From Acidisoma sp. L85 (GTDB lineage: Bacteria; Pseudomonadota; Alphaproteobacteria; Acetobacterales; Acetobacteraceae): DNA of 64,000 nt. Of the stretch, positions 25,759 to 35,465 are shown in pieces; within the stretch, counting starts at the first letter, position 1; the number at the start of each line of letters is the position of its first letter. The DNA is taken from the NCBI RefSeq assembly GCF_009765865.1, contig NZ_LMUQ01000012.1:115446-179445 (forward strand). Reading direction: 5' to 3'. Made by a program: the position numbers and the translations under genes. The notes under the pieces are model-generated. The model was not told the origin of the DNA. It made no database searches and saw only the letters and a program-made list of their open reading frames with translations.

Positions 25759-27612
25759 TCAGCTCATGACCCGCACATAGGACCCCGGCGCATCCTCCAG
25801 CGCCGGCGCCTTCTGCGAGCCGGGCTCGCGCGCGGGAACCGTTTGCGGTGCGAGCTTGGAGATCCAGCGCTGCCAGTCCGGCCACCACGAACCGGAGATT
25901 TCCGTCGAGGCCGTCAGCCACTCATCCGCGTCTTCCGGCATCGCGGAGCCGACGTTGTGGCTGTATTTCCCAGACTCCGGCGCATTGACCACACCGGCGA
26001 TGTGTCCAGACGCCGCCAAAACGAAACGCTTCGATCCCCGCAGGTTCTGCAAGCCGCGATAAGTCGATTTCCAAGGCGTGATGTGATCCTCCCGCGCCGC
26101 CAGCATATAGACCGGCAGGTCGACCTTGGAGAGATCGATCGGCACATCGTTGAGCGTGATGCCGCCGGGTTCGATCAGCTTATTGAGCTGGTACATCTGG
26201 CGAAGATAGAAGCTGTGCATCGCCGCCGGCATGCGCGTGCTATCGCCGTTCCAGTAGAGCAGATCGAAGGGAAACGCCTCGTTGCCAAGGAGGTAGTTAT
26301 TGACCACGAAGGACCAGATGAGGTCGTTGGCGCGCAGCATATTGAAGGTCTGCGACATCTCGCCACCTTCGAGATAGCCGCGCCGGCTCATCTTTTCCTC
26401 GATAGCCTGGATCTGTTGCTCGTCGATAAAGACGCTCAGCTCACCGGCTTCCGAAAAATCGAGCAACGTCACGAAGAAGGTCGCGGATTTGATACGGCGA
26501 TCCTTCTTCACCGCCATCCAGGCAAGGGTGCTCGCCAGCAGCGTGCCGCCGAGGCAATAGCCGATCGCATTGATCTCACGCTCACCGGTGGCGGCTTCGA
26601 TGCCGTCCAGCGCGGCAAGGATGCCTTCCTTCATGTAGTCGCCGAAATCCTTGGCGGCGAGCTCCTCGTCGGGATTGACCCAGCTCACGATAAAGACCGT
26701 GTGGCCCTGAGACACCGCCCAGCGCACGAAACTGTTCTTCGGCCGCATGTCGAGAATGTAGAATTTGTTGATCCAGGGCGGGATAACGAGAAGCGGCCGC
26801 TTCAGCACATCCGGCGTGGTCGGCGCATATTGGATGAGCTGCATGAGCGGCGTCTGCCACACCACCTTGCCCGGCGTCATCGCGATATTGTCGCCAAGCT
26901 TGAACGCCTCGTCATCCGTCATCCGGATCCGCAGATTGCCTTTGCCACGCTCCAGATCGGTGAGGAGGTTGGTCAGGCCCTTGAGCAGATTTTCGCCGCC
27001 GGTCTCGACCGTCTTGCGCAGCACCTCGGGATTGGTGAGGAGGAAGTTGCTCGGGCTCAGCGCATCGACGAATTGGCGCGAGTAGAAATCGACCTTCTGG
27101 GCGACTTTCGGCTCCAGCCCATCGACATCCTTCACCACGTCCTGCACGAAGCGGGCGGAGAGCAGGTAGCTTTGCTTGATGAAGTCGAAGATCTCGTTGT
27201 CCCGCCAGGCATCATCCTTGAAGCGGCGGTCGCGCGGATCGGCCTGGATCACAGGCGTCGTCTCGATGCCCATGATGCGACGCGTGGTGTTCTGCCACAG
27301 CGTCATGTAGTCCTGCCACAGGCCGAGCTGGGCCTGCATCAGGCGGCTGGGGTTGGACATCAGCCGTGTCGTCATCTCGAGAAAGGCGCCGCCGATGTTC
27401 AGCGGATCGGCGCTCGGCGTGGCGCCCTGCCCCATCGGCTGCCCCATACCAGGACCCTGGCCGGGCGTCTGCGCCTGGGACGAGCCCTGGCGGCGCAGCC
27501 AGGTCGAAACGATGCGCTGTGAACGCTCGGCGATGTCCGACATCGTCCGGCGGACAAGCTCTGGATCGGGCAGCCTAATGTCGGAAGCGTCGGGTTTCTC
27601 TCGCGCGTCCAT
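25759..27612 (-). CDS. phaC: Class I poly(3-hydroxyalkanoate) synthase
   Basis: Polymerises (R)-3-hydroxyacyl-CoA into storage polyester at the granule surface. At 617 residues, it is of class I length. The lipase-box-like GYCLGG has the catalytic Cys at residue 353. The acid is in AAREDHITPWKS and the His in ASGHIAGVVN. PPWINKFYILDMRPKNSFV and the N-terminal PHA synthase domain are typical. A Gly/Gln/Met-rich linker (about 45-62) is a local oddity. No phaA/B/P genes are nearby. It is divergent from the lipoprotein gene at 27731. Confidence 0.96.
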   Translation of the reverse strand: MDAREKPDASDIRLPDPELVRRTMSDIAERSQRIVSTWLRRQGSSQAQTPGQGPGMGQPMGQGATPSADPLNIGGAFLEMTTRLMSNPSRLMQAQLGLWQDYMTLWQNTTRRIMGIETTPVIQADPRDRRFKDDAWRDNEIFDFIKQSYLLSARFVQDVVKDVDGLEPKVAQKVDFYSRQFVDALSPSNFLLTNPEVLRKTVETGGENLLKGLTNLLTDLERGKGNLRIRMTDDEAFKLGDNIAMTPGKVVWQTPLMQLIQYAPTTPDVLKRPLLVIPPWINKFYILDMRPKNSFVRWAVSQGHTVFIVSWVNPDEELAAKDFGDYMKEGILAALDGIEAATGEREINAIGYCLGGTLLASTLAWMAVKKDRRIKSATFFVTLLDFSEAGELSVFIDEQQIQAIEEKMSRRGYLEGGEMSQTFNMLRANDLIWSFVVNNYLLGNEAFPFDLLYWNGDSTRMPAAMHSFYLRQMYQLNKLIEPGGITLNDVPIDLSKVDLPVYMLAAREDHITPWKSTYRGLQNLRGSKRFVLAASGHIAGVVNAPESGKYSHNVGSAMPEDADEWLTASTEISGSWWPDWQRWISKLAPQTVPAREPGSQKAPALEDAPGSYVRVMS

Positions 27613-27730
27613 GAAGCTGTCCTTTCCGCCCGTCTGTCATTGGGCTAGATCAGGCGCCGCCTACAGGGACATGCGCGGGATGTTGCTAGCCAGATCACAA
27701 GGTACTCCTCGGCAGGGTCCGCTTCAACCC

Positions 27731-28816
27731 ATGCGGCGGCGCGCGGCTGCCCCACCGGCGGCGCTAGGCGCGGCCATGCTTTTGCTGCTCTCCGGCTGCG
27801 ACCGAGTGCCGCCACCGATCAACCCGGTGAGCTGGTGGCATGGGCTGGAGGGCGGCGAGATTGCCGCCAACCGTCCGCCGCCGCCGGGCGACAAACAACC
27901 GTATCCCATGCTCGCGGCGGCCCCGACTCGCCCGGCCGGGATGCCCGACTGGGAGTGGAAGAAGCTGACCGAGACCCTGGCCGAGCAGCGCAGCGCGGCA
28001 CAGGGCTATGCCGCCGCGAACCCGGTTTCCACCTTGCCGCCGGCTACGCGCCCGGCCGCGATCGCGCAGGTTCCGGCGATCACCACCGGCGCGCCGCTTC
28101 GCTCCTCCGACGACTTCGCCGCCTTATCGCCCCCGCCCGCTCCCGCGGCCGGGGCGCCCGCGGCCGGTAACGCCGCGGCGTCCAGTGCTGGAAGCTCCGC
28201 GAGTGATCCGCTCGCCGCGATGAACTTCGATGCCGCCACGCCCAGCCGAAAAACGAAAGCGCCGAGGACCACGGCGCTCCCCGCCGCCGGCGCGGCAGCC
28301 CCCGCATCCAGTGGCTTCTTCGCGCCCACCAACGAGCCGAGCATTCCCGGCGCGCTGAGCCCGGCCGCACAGGCCGACGAAGCGATGCTCCCCGCCCTGC
28401 CGGGCAGCCTGCCGATGGCGCCGTCTGTGCCGGGCTTCGGCATTCCCCAGACGCCCCGTGTTTTCGTCGCGGCCGTGCCACCGCCGCAGCCCGCGCCCTA
28501 TGTGCCGCCGCCGCCGCTGCCCAAGGTCGCGCCCGTCATGGTGGGCTTCGCGCCGGGTTCCGCGATAATCACGGTGCCCATGGACAACGCGCTGAAGGCG
28601 CTCGCCCATCAGCGCAAGACCGCGCATATCGAGGCGACCGGCTATGGCGGCGCGAAGACCGACGCCATCGGCGTCCAGGCCGCCGCCATGCCGCTCGCCA
28701 TCGAAAGGGCCCGCGCCATCACCGTCCGCCTGCTCGCTTCCGGGGTAAAGCGCGACCAGATCCGCACAGAGGCGCGAGCTACCGGCACGGGTGGCCTCGC
28801 CCGCCTCATCGATTGA
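27731..28816 (+). CDS. OmpA-like lipoprotein
   Basis: Predicted 361-residue lipoprotein. MRRRAAAPPAALGAAMLLLL followed by SGC is a lipoprotein signal with Cys at about residue 23. A long Pro/Ala-rich linker (about 100-250) would span the periplasm. The C-terminal 90 residues (MVGFAPGSAIITVPMDNALK, IEATGYGGAKTDA, RARAITVRLLASGVKRDQI) look like a divergent OmpA/MotB peptidoglycan-associating domain. The start at 27731 is chosen by the signal peptide; an ATG at 27671 is also in frame. The exact role is unknown. Confidence 0.75.
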   Translation: MRRRAAAPPAALGAAMLLLLSGCDRVPPPINPVSWWHGLEGGEIAANRPPPPGDKQPYPMLAAAPTRPAGMPDWEWKKLTETLAEQRSAAQGYAAANPVSTLPPATRPAAIAQVPAITTGAPLRSSDDFAALSPPPAPAAGAPAAGNAAASSAGSSASDPLAAMNFDAATPSRKTKAPRTTALPAAGAAAPASSGFFAPTNEPSIPGALSPAAQADEAMLPALPGSLPMAPSVPGFGIPQTPRVFVAAVPPPQPAPYVPPPPLPKVAPVMVGFAPGSAIITVPMDNALKALAHQRKTAHIEATGYGGAKTDAIGVQAAAMPLAIERARAITVRLLASGVKRDQIRTEARATGTGGLARLID

Positions 28817-28886
28817 GGGCCGGGCCGCCTGCTGCGGCGCCTTTCACCGCCTTCCTCGCCTCTCCTGCCCGGATCGATCGACCGTC

Positions 28887-30104
28887 ATGACCGAAGAGTT
28901 CCACCGTATCCGCCGCCTGCCGCCCTACGTCTTCGCGGAGGTCAACAAGGCCAAAGCCGCCGCCCGCGCCGAGGGCGCCGACATCATCGACCTCGGCATG
29001 GGCAATCCGGACAGTCCCACGCCGCCGCACATCGTCGCCAAGATGATCGAGGCGGTGCAGGATCCGCGCACGCATCGCTACTCCACCAGCCGCGGCATTC
29101 CCGGCCTGCGCCGGGCGCTCTCGGGCTACTACCAGCGGCGTTTCGGCGTCACGCTCGATCCTGAGACGGAGGTCATCGCGACGCTCGGCTCCAAGGAGGG
29201 GCTCGCCAATCTCGCTGCCGCCATCACAAGCCCCGGCGACACCATCATGGTGCCGAACCCGTCCTACCCGATCCACCAGTTCGGCTTCATCATCGCGGGC
29301 GCGGCGGTGCGCAGCATTCCCGCGACACCCGATGACGAGATGCTGCGCGCGATCGACCGCGCGGTGCGCCACTCCGTTCCCAAACCGACAGCGCTGATCG
29401 TCAACTTTCCGTCCAACCCAACGGCGCATCTGGCGTCGCTCGATTTTTACAAGGAGCTGGTGGCGCTCGCCCGGCGTCATGAATTCTACATCCTCTCAGA
29501 TCTAGCCTACGCGGAGCTTTATTTCGACGGCGAGCCGCCGCCTTCCGTGTTGCAGGTCGCGGGCGCGCGGGAGGTGACTGTGGAATTCACCAGCCTGTCG
29601 AAAACCTATTCGATGCCCGGCTGGCGCATGGGTTTTGCCGCGGGCAATCAGCGGCTGGTGACGGCGCTTGCGCGGATGAAATCCTACCTCGACTACGGCG
29701 CCTTCACGCCGATCCAGGTTGCCTCGGTCGCGGCACTGAACGGGCCTCAGGACTGCGTCGAGGCGGCGCGTTCGCTCTATCGCGAGCGGCGGGACGTGAT
29801 CGTTCCGGGTCTCGCCGCCGCTGGCTGGCAGATGCCGAGCCCGCGCGGCTCGATGTTCGCCTGGGCGCCCATCCCGCCGCGCTATGTCCATATGGGCAGC
29901 CTCGACTTCAGCAAGCTGCTGCTGGAGCGGGCGCGCGTCGCGGTGGCACCCGGCATCGGCTTCGGCGAGCATGGCGACGGCCATGTCCGCATCGCGCTGG
30001 TCGAGAACACGCAGCGGCTGCGCCAGGCGGTGCGCAACATTCGCGGCTTCCTGCACACCGAGAGCAACGCGCCGACCTCACCAGCCGATCAGGTGCCAGC
30101 ATGA
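28887..30104 (+). CDS. alaC: Alanine/aspartate-type class I aminotransferase
   Basis: PLP-dependent fold type I aminotransferase of 405 residues, most like AlaC (alanine transaminase; often annotated LL-diaminopimelate aminotransferase). It starts MTEEFHRIRRLPPYVFAEVN. Signature segments are DLGMGNPDSPTP, YSTSRGIPGLRRALSGYY, NPSYPIHQFG, NFPSNPTAHLA, and SLSKTYSMPGWRMGF with the PLP-binding Lys. It overlaps hom by four bases (ATGA); the alaC-hom pairing is common in alphaproteobacteria. Confidence 0.92.
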   Translation: MTEEFHRIRRLPPYVFAEVNKAKAAARAEGADIIDLGMGNPDSPTPPHIVAKMIEAVQDPRTHRYSTSRGIPGLRRALSGYYQRRFGVTLDPETEVIATLGSKEGLANLAAAITSPGDTIMVPNPSYPIHQFGFIIAGAAVRSIPATPDDEMLRAIDRAVRHSVPKPTALIVNFPSNPTAHLASLDFYKELVALARRHEFYILSDLAYAELYFDGEPPPSVLQVAGAREVTVEFTSLSKTYSMPGWRMGFAAGNQRLVTALARMKSYLDYGAFTPIQVASVAALNGPQDCVEAARSLYRERRDVIVPGLAAAGWQMPSPRGSMFAWAPIPPRYVHMGSLDFSKLLLERARVAVAPGIGFGEHGDGHVRIALVENTQRLRQAVRNIRGFLHTESNAPTSPADQVPA

Positions 30105-31393
30105 GCGTGCCTCTCCGCATCGGTCTCGCTGGTCTCGGCACGGTTGGCGGCGGCGTGATGACGCTGCTGCGCGACAATGCGACGCTCATCGCCGCGCGCG
30201 CCGGCCGCCCGATCGTGGTCACAGCAGTCTCGGCGCGGAACCGCACACGGGATCGCGGCCTGCCGGTGGCGGGTCTGTCCTGGCATGAGGACGCGGTGGC
30301 GCTCGCCAACGATCCCGAGGTCGATGTCGTGGTCGAGGTCATCGGCGGCAGCGAAGGCGCGGCACCGGCCTTGGTGCGGGCGGCGATCGCCGCAGGCAAG
30401 CCGGTGGTGACCGCGAACAAGGCACTGCTCGCGCTGCATGGCGGCGAGCTTGCCGGGGCGGCAGAAGCGGCCGGTGTGCCGCTGGCTTTCGAGGCCGCCG
30501 TGGCGGGCGGCATTCCCGCCATCAAGGCGCTGCGCGAAGGCCTGGCCGCGAACAATCTGACCTCCGTCGCGGGCATCCTCAACGGCACCTGCAACTACAT
30601 CCTGACCGTGATGCGCGAGCAGGGCCATGACTTCGCCGAGGTCCTGGCCGAGGCGCAGCGGCTCGGCTACGCCGAGGCCGATCCCGCCTTCGACGTCGAC
30701 GGGATCGACGCCGCGCATAAGCTCGCCATTCTCGCCAGCCTGGCCTTCGGTGCGCCGGTGTCCTTCGCGAGCATGCATGTCGAGGGCATCCGCCGCATCT
30801 CCGCGCTGGATATCGCCTTTGCCCGCGAGCTAGGTTTCCGCATCAAGCTGCTGGGTATCACCCGGCGGCGCGACGGCGGTATCGAGATGCGCGTGCACCC
30901 CGCGCTGGTGCCGGAGGCCGACCCCCTGGCGCAGGTCGATGGCGTCTTCAACGCCGTCGTGGCGGAGGGCGACGCGGTCGGCCGGGTCATGCTGATGGGG
31001 CGCGGCGCCGGTGCGGGACCCACCGCCTCCGCCGTGGTTGCCGACCTCATCGATATCGCGCGCGGCCGGTTCGCGCCGAGCTGGGGCGCGACAGTTGGCG
31101 CCTTGCCCGCTTTGCCGACGCTGCCGATGGAACGGCATGTTGGCGCCTATTACCTCCGCCTGACGGTGCGCGATCAGCCTGGCGTCATCGCCGATGTCGC
31201 GGCGGCGCTGCGGGATGCGGGTGTCTCGCTCCAGTCGATGCTGCAACACGGCCAGGATCCGGGTGAGCAGGTGCCGATCGTCCTGGTGACGCATGAGACG
31301 GTGGAGGCGCAGATGATGACCGCCCTCGCCGCTATCGCCGCCCTGCCGACAGTATTGGAGCCGCCGGCTTTGATCCGAATCGAGGCGGGGTAG
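30101..31393 (+). CDS. hom: Homoserine dehydrogenase
   Basis: NAD(P)-dependent reduction of aspartate semialdehyde to homoserine (threonine and methionine pathway). The product is 430 residues. It has an N-terminal Rossmann motif GLAGLGTVGGGVMTLL, VVTANKALLALHG, and the family core AAVAGGIPAIKALREGLAAN plus LNGTCNYILTVM. GYAEADPAFDVDGIDAAHKL precedes a C-terminal ACT domain (YYLRLTVRDQPGVIADVAAA) for feedback regulation. Its start overlaps the alaC stop. Confidence 0.97.
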   Translation: MSVPLRIGLAGLGTVGGGVMTLLRDNATLIAARAGRPIVVTAVSARNRTRDRGLPVAGLSWHEDAVALANDPEVDVVVEVIGGSEGAAPALVRAAIAAGKPVVTANKALLALHGGELAGAAEAAGVPLAFEAAVAGGIPAIKALREGLAANNLTSVAGILNGTCNYILTVMREQGHDFAEVLAEAQRLGYAEADPAFDVDGIDAAHKLAILASLAFGAPVSFASMHVEGIRRISALDIAFARELGFRIKLLGITRRRDGGIEMRVHPALVPEADPLAQVDGVFNAVVAEGDAVGRVMLMGRGAGAGPTASAVVADLIDIARGRFAPSWGATVGALPALPTLPMERHVGAYYLRLTVRDQPGVIADVAAALRDAGVSLQSMLQHGQDPGEQVPIVLVTHETVEAQMMTALAAIAALPTVLEPPALIRIEAG

Positions 31394-31494
31394 TAAGGGC
31401 TGGACCGGGCCGCCTGTTCTCCAGCCACCCTCGGCGAAGGCCGGGTCCGCGTCTGATCTGATCGCCGCTTAGGCCCCGAAGGAGAAAACGTCCC

Positions 31495-32478
31495 ATGGTC
31501 TTACAGACACCGCAGCATTCCGACCGCAACCTCGCCCTCGAGCTGGTGCGGGTCACGGAAGCCGCCGCCATCGCGGCCGCGCAGTGGATCGGCAGGGGTG
31601 ATAAGAACTCCGCCGATGGCGCCGCCGTCGAGGCCATGCGCCACGCTTTCGACTCTGTCGCCATTTCCGGCACGGTCGTCATCGGCGAAGGCGAAATGGA
31701 CGAGGCGCCGATGCTCTATATCGGCGAGAAGGTCGGCCAGGGCGGGCCGGAAATGGATATCGCCGTCGATCCGCTTGAGGGCACCGAGATCGTCGCCAAG
31801 GGCGCCGCCAATGGCATGGCGGTGATCGCGCTGGCCGATAAGGGACGCTTCCTGCACGCGCCCGATGTCTACATGCAGAAGATCGCGGTCGGCCCCAACT
31901 TGCCGCAGGGCGTCGTGGACCTCGACGCGCCGACGCGCGAGAACCTGCGCAACCTGGCGCGGGCGAAAAAGATCGATGTCTCGGATCTCGTCGTCTGCCT
32001 GCTCGACCGCGAGCGCCATGAGGAGATCATCGCCGAGTGCCGCGAGGCCGGCGCCCGTATCATGCTGATCTCCGCGGGCGATGTCGCGGGCTGCATCGCG
32101 ACGAGCCGGCCGGAGGGCGGCGTCGATATCTATCTTGGTTCCGGCGGTGCGCCCGAGGGCGTGATCGCGGCGGCGGCCTTGCGTTGCGTCAACGGGCAGA
32201 TGCAATGCCGCCTGTTGTTCGAGGACGACGCCCAGATCGCCCGCGCCCACGGCATGGGTGTTACGGATCCGCGCCGCAAATATGGGCTGCACGAAATGGC
32301 TGGTGGCGACGTGATGTTTGCCGCGACCGGCGTCACTACCGGTCCCATGCTGCGCGGCGTGATGCGCGAGGGGGACGGCGCCGTGACCCATTCGGTCATC
32401 ATGCGCAGCAAATCCGGCACAGTGCGTTTCGTGGAAGCACATCACGATTTCAGCACGAAGACCTGGTCGCGCGGGTGA
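31495..32478 (+). CDS. glpX: Class II fructose-1,6-bisphosphatase
   Basis: GlpX-type FBPase (possibly also sedoheptulose bisphosphatase) of gluconeogenesis, 327 residues. The start ATG at 31495 follows GGAGAA. Metal and substrate motifs include GEGEMDEAPMLYIGEKVG, IAVDPLEGTEIVAKG and GSGGAPEGVIAAAALRC. It lies about 100 bases after hom and just before recJ, in conserved alphaproteobacterial order. Confidence 0.96.
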   Translation: MVLQTPQHSDRNLALELVRVTEAAAIAAAQWIGRGDKNSADGAAVEAMRHAFDSVAISGTVVIGEGEMDEAPMLYIGEKVGQGGPEMDIAVDPLEGTEIVAKGAANGMAVIALADKGRFLHAPDVYMQKIAVGPNLPQGVVDLDAPTRENLRNLARAKKIDVSDLVVCLLDRERHEEIIAECREAGARIMLISAGDVAGCIATSRPEGGVDIYLGSGGAPEGVIAAAALRCVNGQMQCRLLFEDDAQIARAHGMGVTDPRRKYGLHEMAGGDVMFAATGVTTGPMLRGVMREGDGAVTHSVIMRSKSGTVRFVEAHHDFSTKTWSRG

Positions 32479-32512
32479 TATCGACACTGGCGATTTTCGC
32501 ATCGGACTTCTC

Positions 32513-34330
32513 TTGAGCGCCGTCACTCGCTTGCCGGAGCCAGAGGCCGCGTCCCCCTCAGAACTTGTGCTTGGTGTCGAGCTCAGCCTCGGCGGGCGAC
32601 GCTGGGTATGGCACCCCTCCACCGCGACGGCCTCAGAAGCGCAGGCGCTTGGCCTCGCACAGCGGCTCGAATTGCCGGAGATCCTGGGCCGACTGCTCGC
32701 CATGCGCGGCGTGACGCAGGAATTGGCGGCGCAGTTCCTCGCTCCGACGCTGCGCGCGCTGCTGCCGGACCCGTCCTGCTTCTCGGACATGGACATTGCC
32801 GCTGCCCGCCTCGCGGCTGCCGTGCGCGCGGGTGAAACGGTCGGCATCTTCGGCGACTACGACGTGGACGGCGCCTGCGCGACGGCGCTGATGACGCAGT
32901 TGCTGCGCGGCCTCGGCTGCGTCGTCCATACCCATGTGCCCGACCGCATGAAAGAGGGCTACGGCCCCAATCTGCCAGCACTGCGCGGACTCTGCGCGCG
33001 AGGCGCCACACTCATCCTCTGCGTCGATTGCGGCACGGCAGCGACGGACGTTTTCGCGGCGATGGCGGGTGAGGCCGAGATCATCGTGCTCGACCACCAC
33101 AAGGCCGAGGGACCGCCGCCGCCGGTGCTGGCGACGGTCAATCCCAACCGGCTCGACTGCAGCTCCGGCCACGGCCATATCTGCGCCACGGCGGTGGTCT
33201 TTCTCGCGGCGGTCGCGGCGATGCGGGTGCTGCGGCGGGACGGCTTCTTCACGAGCCATCCAGAGCCCGACCTCATGGCGCTGATCGATCTTGTGGCGCT
33301 GGCGACGATCTGCGATGTGATGCCGCTGACGGGCCTCAATCGCGCGCTGGTCGGCCAGGGTTTGCGCGTCATGGGGCGCGGCTTGCGGCCGGGTGTGGCG
33401 GCGTTGCTGGAGGTCGCGCAGGTGCGCGGCCTGCCCACCGCGATGACCTGCGGTTTCGCGCTTGGCCCGCGCATAAATGCCGGTGGGCGGGTCTCCGATT
33501 CCGGTCTCGGCCTGCGGCTGCTGCTCACCGAGGATGCCGCCGAGGCGCGGGAAATCGCCGAAATCCTGGATGGGGTGAACCGCCAGCGTCAGCAGATCGA
33601 GGCGGGTGTTCTGGAACAGGCCATCGCCATGGCGGCGGCCCAGGTCGCGTCCGGCTGTGCCGTGCTGTTGGTGGCGGGCGACTGGCATGCCGGCGTCGTC
33701 GGCATCGTGGCCGGCCGCCTCAAGGAACGCTTCAACCGCCCCGCCTGCGTGCTCGCGATCACGGAAGGCAATGCCGTCGGTTCTGGGCGTTCCATGCCCG
33801 GCCTCGATCTTGGCGCCGCGATCCTGGCAGCGCGCCAAAGCGGCCTGCTGGACCGAGGCGGCGGCCACGCCATGGCGGCCGGCTTCGCATTGCCCGAGGC
33901 CGGGATTGCGGCCTTGCACGACTTCCTCAACACACAGCTGAACGCGGCGACGGCCATGCCCCGCGCCGCGGCACTCACCATCGAGGGAAGTCTCGCCATT
34001 CGCGGCGCCACCGTGGAAGTCGCAGAACATTTGCTACGCCTCGCCCCCTTCGGTTCGGGCAATGACGAGCCGCTGCTTGTAGTGCCGCATGCCCGGGTCA
34101 GCCGCGCTGACCGTATCGGGAAAGATGGCGCCACGGTCCGGGCTTTCCTCACTGGCGAGGATGGCGGCCGTTTGAAAGCGGTGCTGTTTCGCGGCAAGAC
34201 CGGCGCGGTCGCGGAGGCGCTGCTCGACCCCTCCGGCCGGCCGCTCCATCTAGTAGGCCACCTCCGCGCCGAGGCCTGGAACGGCGCGGTGTCGGCGAGC
34301 TTTATTGTGGTCGATGCAAGCTGGGCATGA
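32513..34330 (+). CDS. recJ: Single-stranded-DNA-specific exonuclease RecJ
   Basis: 5'-3' ssDNA exonuclease of the DHH superfamily, used in recombination and repair; 605 residues. DHH motifs: FGDYDVDGACATALM, CVDCGTAA, IIVLDHHKAEG. The DHHA1 part has AGDWHAGVVGIVAGRLKERF and SGRSMPGLDLGAAI followed by GGGHAMAAGF, and an OB-fold follows. The start is TTG at 32513 (35 bases after glpX); the beta-strand segment GVELSLGGRRWVWHP soon after supports it. Confidence 0.95.
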   Translation: MSAVTRLPEPEAASPSELVLGVELSLGGRRWVWHPSTATASEAQALGLAQRLELPEILGRLLAMRGVTQELAAQFLAPTLRALLPDPSCFSDMDIAAARLAAAVRAGETVGIFGDYDVDGACATALMTQLLRGLGCVVHTHVPDRMKEGYGPNLPALRGLCARGATLILCVDCGTAATDVFAAMAGEAEIIVLDHHKAEGPPPPVLATVNPNRLDCSSGHGHICATAVVFLAAVAAMRVLRRDGFFTSHPEPDLMALIDLVALATICDVMPLTGLNRALVGQGLRVMGRGLRPGVAALLEVAQVRGLPTAMTCGFALGPRINAGGRVSDSGLGLRLLLTEDAAEAREIAEILDGVNRQRQQIEAGVLEQAIAMAAAQVASGCAVLLVAGDWHAGVVGIVAGRLKERFNRPACVLAITEGNAVGSGRSMPGLDLGAAILAARQSGLLDRGGGHAMAAGFALPEAGIAALHDFLNTQLNAATAMPRAAALTIEGSLAIRGATVEVAEHLLRLAPFGSGNDEPLLVVPHARVSRADRIGKDGATVRAFLTGEDGGRLKAVLFRGKTGAVAEALLDPSGRPLHLVGHLRAEAWNGAVSASFIVVDASWA

Positions 34331-34334
34331 GGCG

Positions 34335-34574
34335 TTAGGTAAAGTGGCGGGCACCCCATTCGGCGCGATCGGCAATCAGTCTGAACGGGATTGGGCCACT
34401 TGCGTGATAGGGATCGACCTTGGTGCTCAGCAACTCGGGCACAAGATCGCGCAGATCACGTAGCAGTAGCTCCACGGTCGCCGCCTCAGCCACCAAACCC
34501 GGCACATCCTCGCTTTCGGCTCGCCAGAGCCGTCCTTCGCCATCCCAATGCGCCTTGACCTCGTAGATTTTCAT
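34335..34574 (-). CDS. DUF1902 domain protein
   Basis: 79-residue protein of the DUF1902 family (HicB/antitoxin-like ferredoxin-type fold). It starts MKIYEVKAHWDGEGRLWRAE, with SEDVPGLVAEAATVELLLRD typical of the fold. DUF1902 proteins sometimes sit in toxin-antitoxin pairs, but no HicA-like partner is adjacent here. It is convergent with recJ, with only four bases between them. Confidence 0.8.
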   Translation of the reverse strand: MKIYEVKAHWDGEGRLWRAESEDVPGLVAEAATVELLLRDLRDLVPELLSTKVDPYHASGPIPFRLIADRAEWGARHFT

Positions 34575-35465
34575 TTCCCCTCACCCCTGCAAGCCCCTTT
34601 GCGGAGCCGTTTTGTTTTATCCAAGCGTAGCGCTGCGGATCGTCAAGCGACACTTCCGAGAGGCACTTTACATTCCAGGCGACATCGACCGGCCCGGCCC
34701 GGGGCATCGCTCAGCGCCATTATGGTCGTCTTCATTGCGATAAAGCAACAGACAGAAACCGTAATCCTCTACCTCGATTTCGAGCCAGGCGTCGATCATC
34801 CATCGCCCAAGCGGCGCCGCCGTCTTGGTTCACGGATAGCAATTGGCACGGGAAAGGCCGCCCCCCGTTATACGCCTAATGGCTAAAAAACGGGGCAATT
34901 TTTCAGCCCAATCGCGGCGACTCCGGACCACCCAGCTCCGCCCCGGACGCTAGATGGACGCGTGCAAGTTGCATTTCGCTTCGCAATTGCACTTACAGGT
35001 TGCGTTTTTCTCCCCGCCGGCCAAAAGTTGTTTGTCCGCAGGAGAACGGGATGAGAGGAACGCCTGCCGGCATCCTGGTTTCGACTCCTCAAGTAACAAC
35101 GCAATTCCCGGGTCTAACGCGCGGCCACATTTCGCGAGTTTCTCCGGCCGCGGTTCATCACCCGGCGCGCAAACGCCGACGACACTGGCATCGGGGTCCA
35201 GACGCTTGGACTTCCGCCAAATTAGACCTCAATCCTGCGAGAGCGCCTCCGCGTTCTGGTCGGGCAATAATAGTCGGATTTCGATTTTTCTGGATTTGCG
35301 AATCCTTGTGACGCTCTCGCGAGCGCCGGTGGGAGCATTCCCAGCGCGACCATTATAGGCGAGGCAACCGGAGCATCTCTCGGGCAATGGAAGCGACGTC
35401 ATCTATGCCGAGGAAAATCAATCCGATGGCGCGCTCGCACCGAGCGGGCACGGGCGCGAAGCTAA
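34575..35465. other. Intergenic region without supported gene
   Basis: About 890 bases. Short frames are present on both strands but none has a ribosome site, recognisable domain or consistent composition. No repeat or strong hairpin was found. It marks the change from core genes (to recJ) to variable genes. Confidence 0.4.

Noticed and set aside
25843..27522. 559-codon plus-strand open frame over phaC
   Set aside because: Antisense to the PHA synthase with its GYCLGG motif; no domain of its own.
31501..34030. Long minus-strand frames over glpX and recJ
   Set aside because: The plus-strand genes carry the full catalytic motifs; the minus frames are low-complexity Arg/His/Ala-rich shadows.
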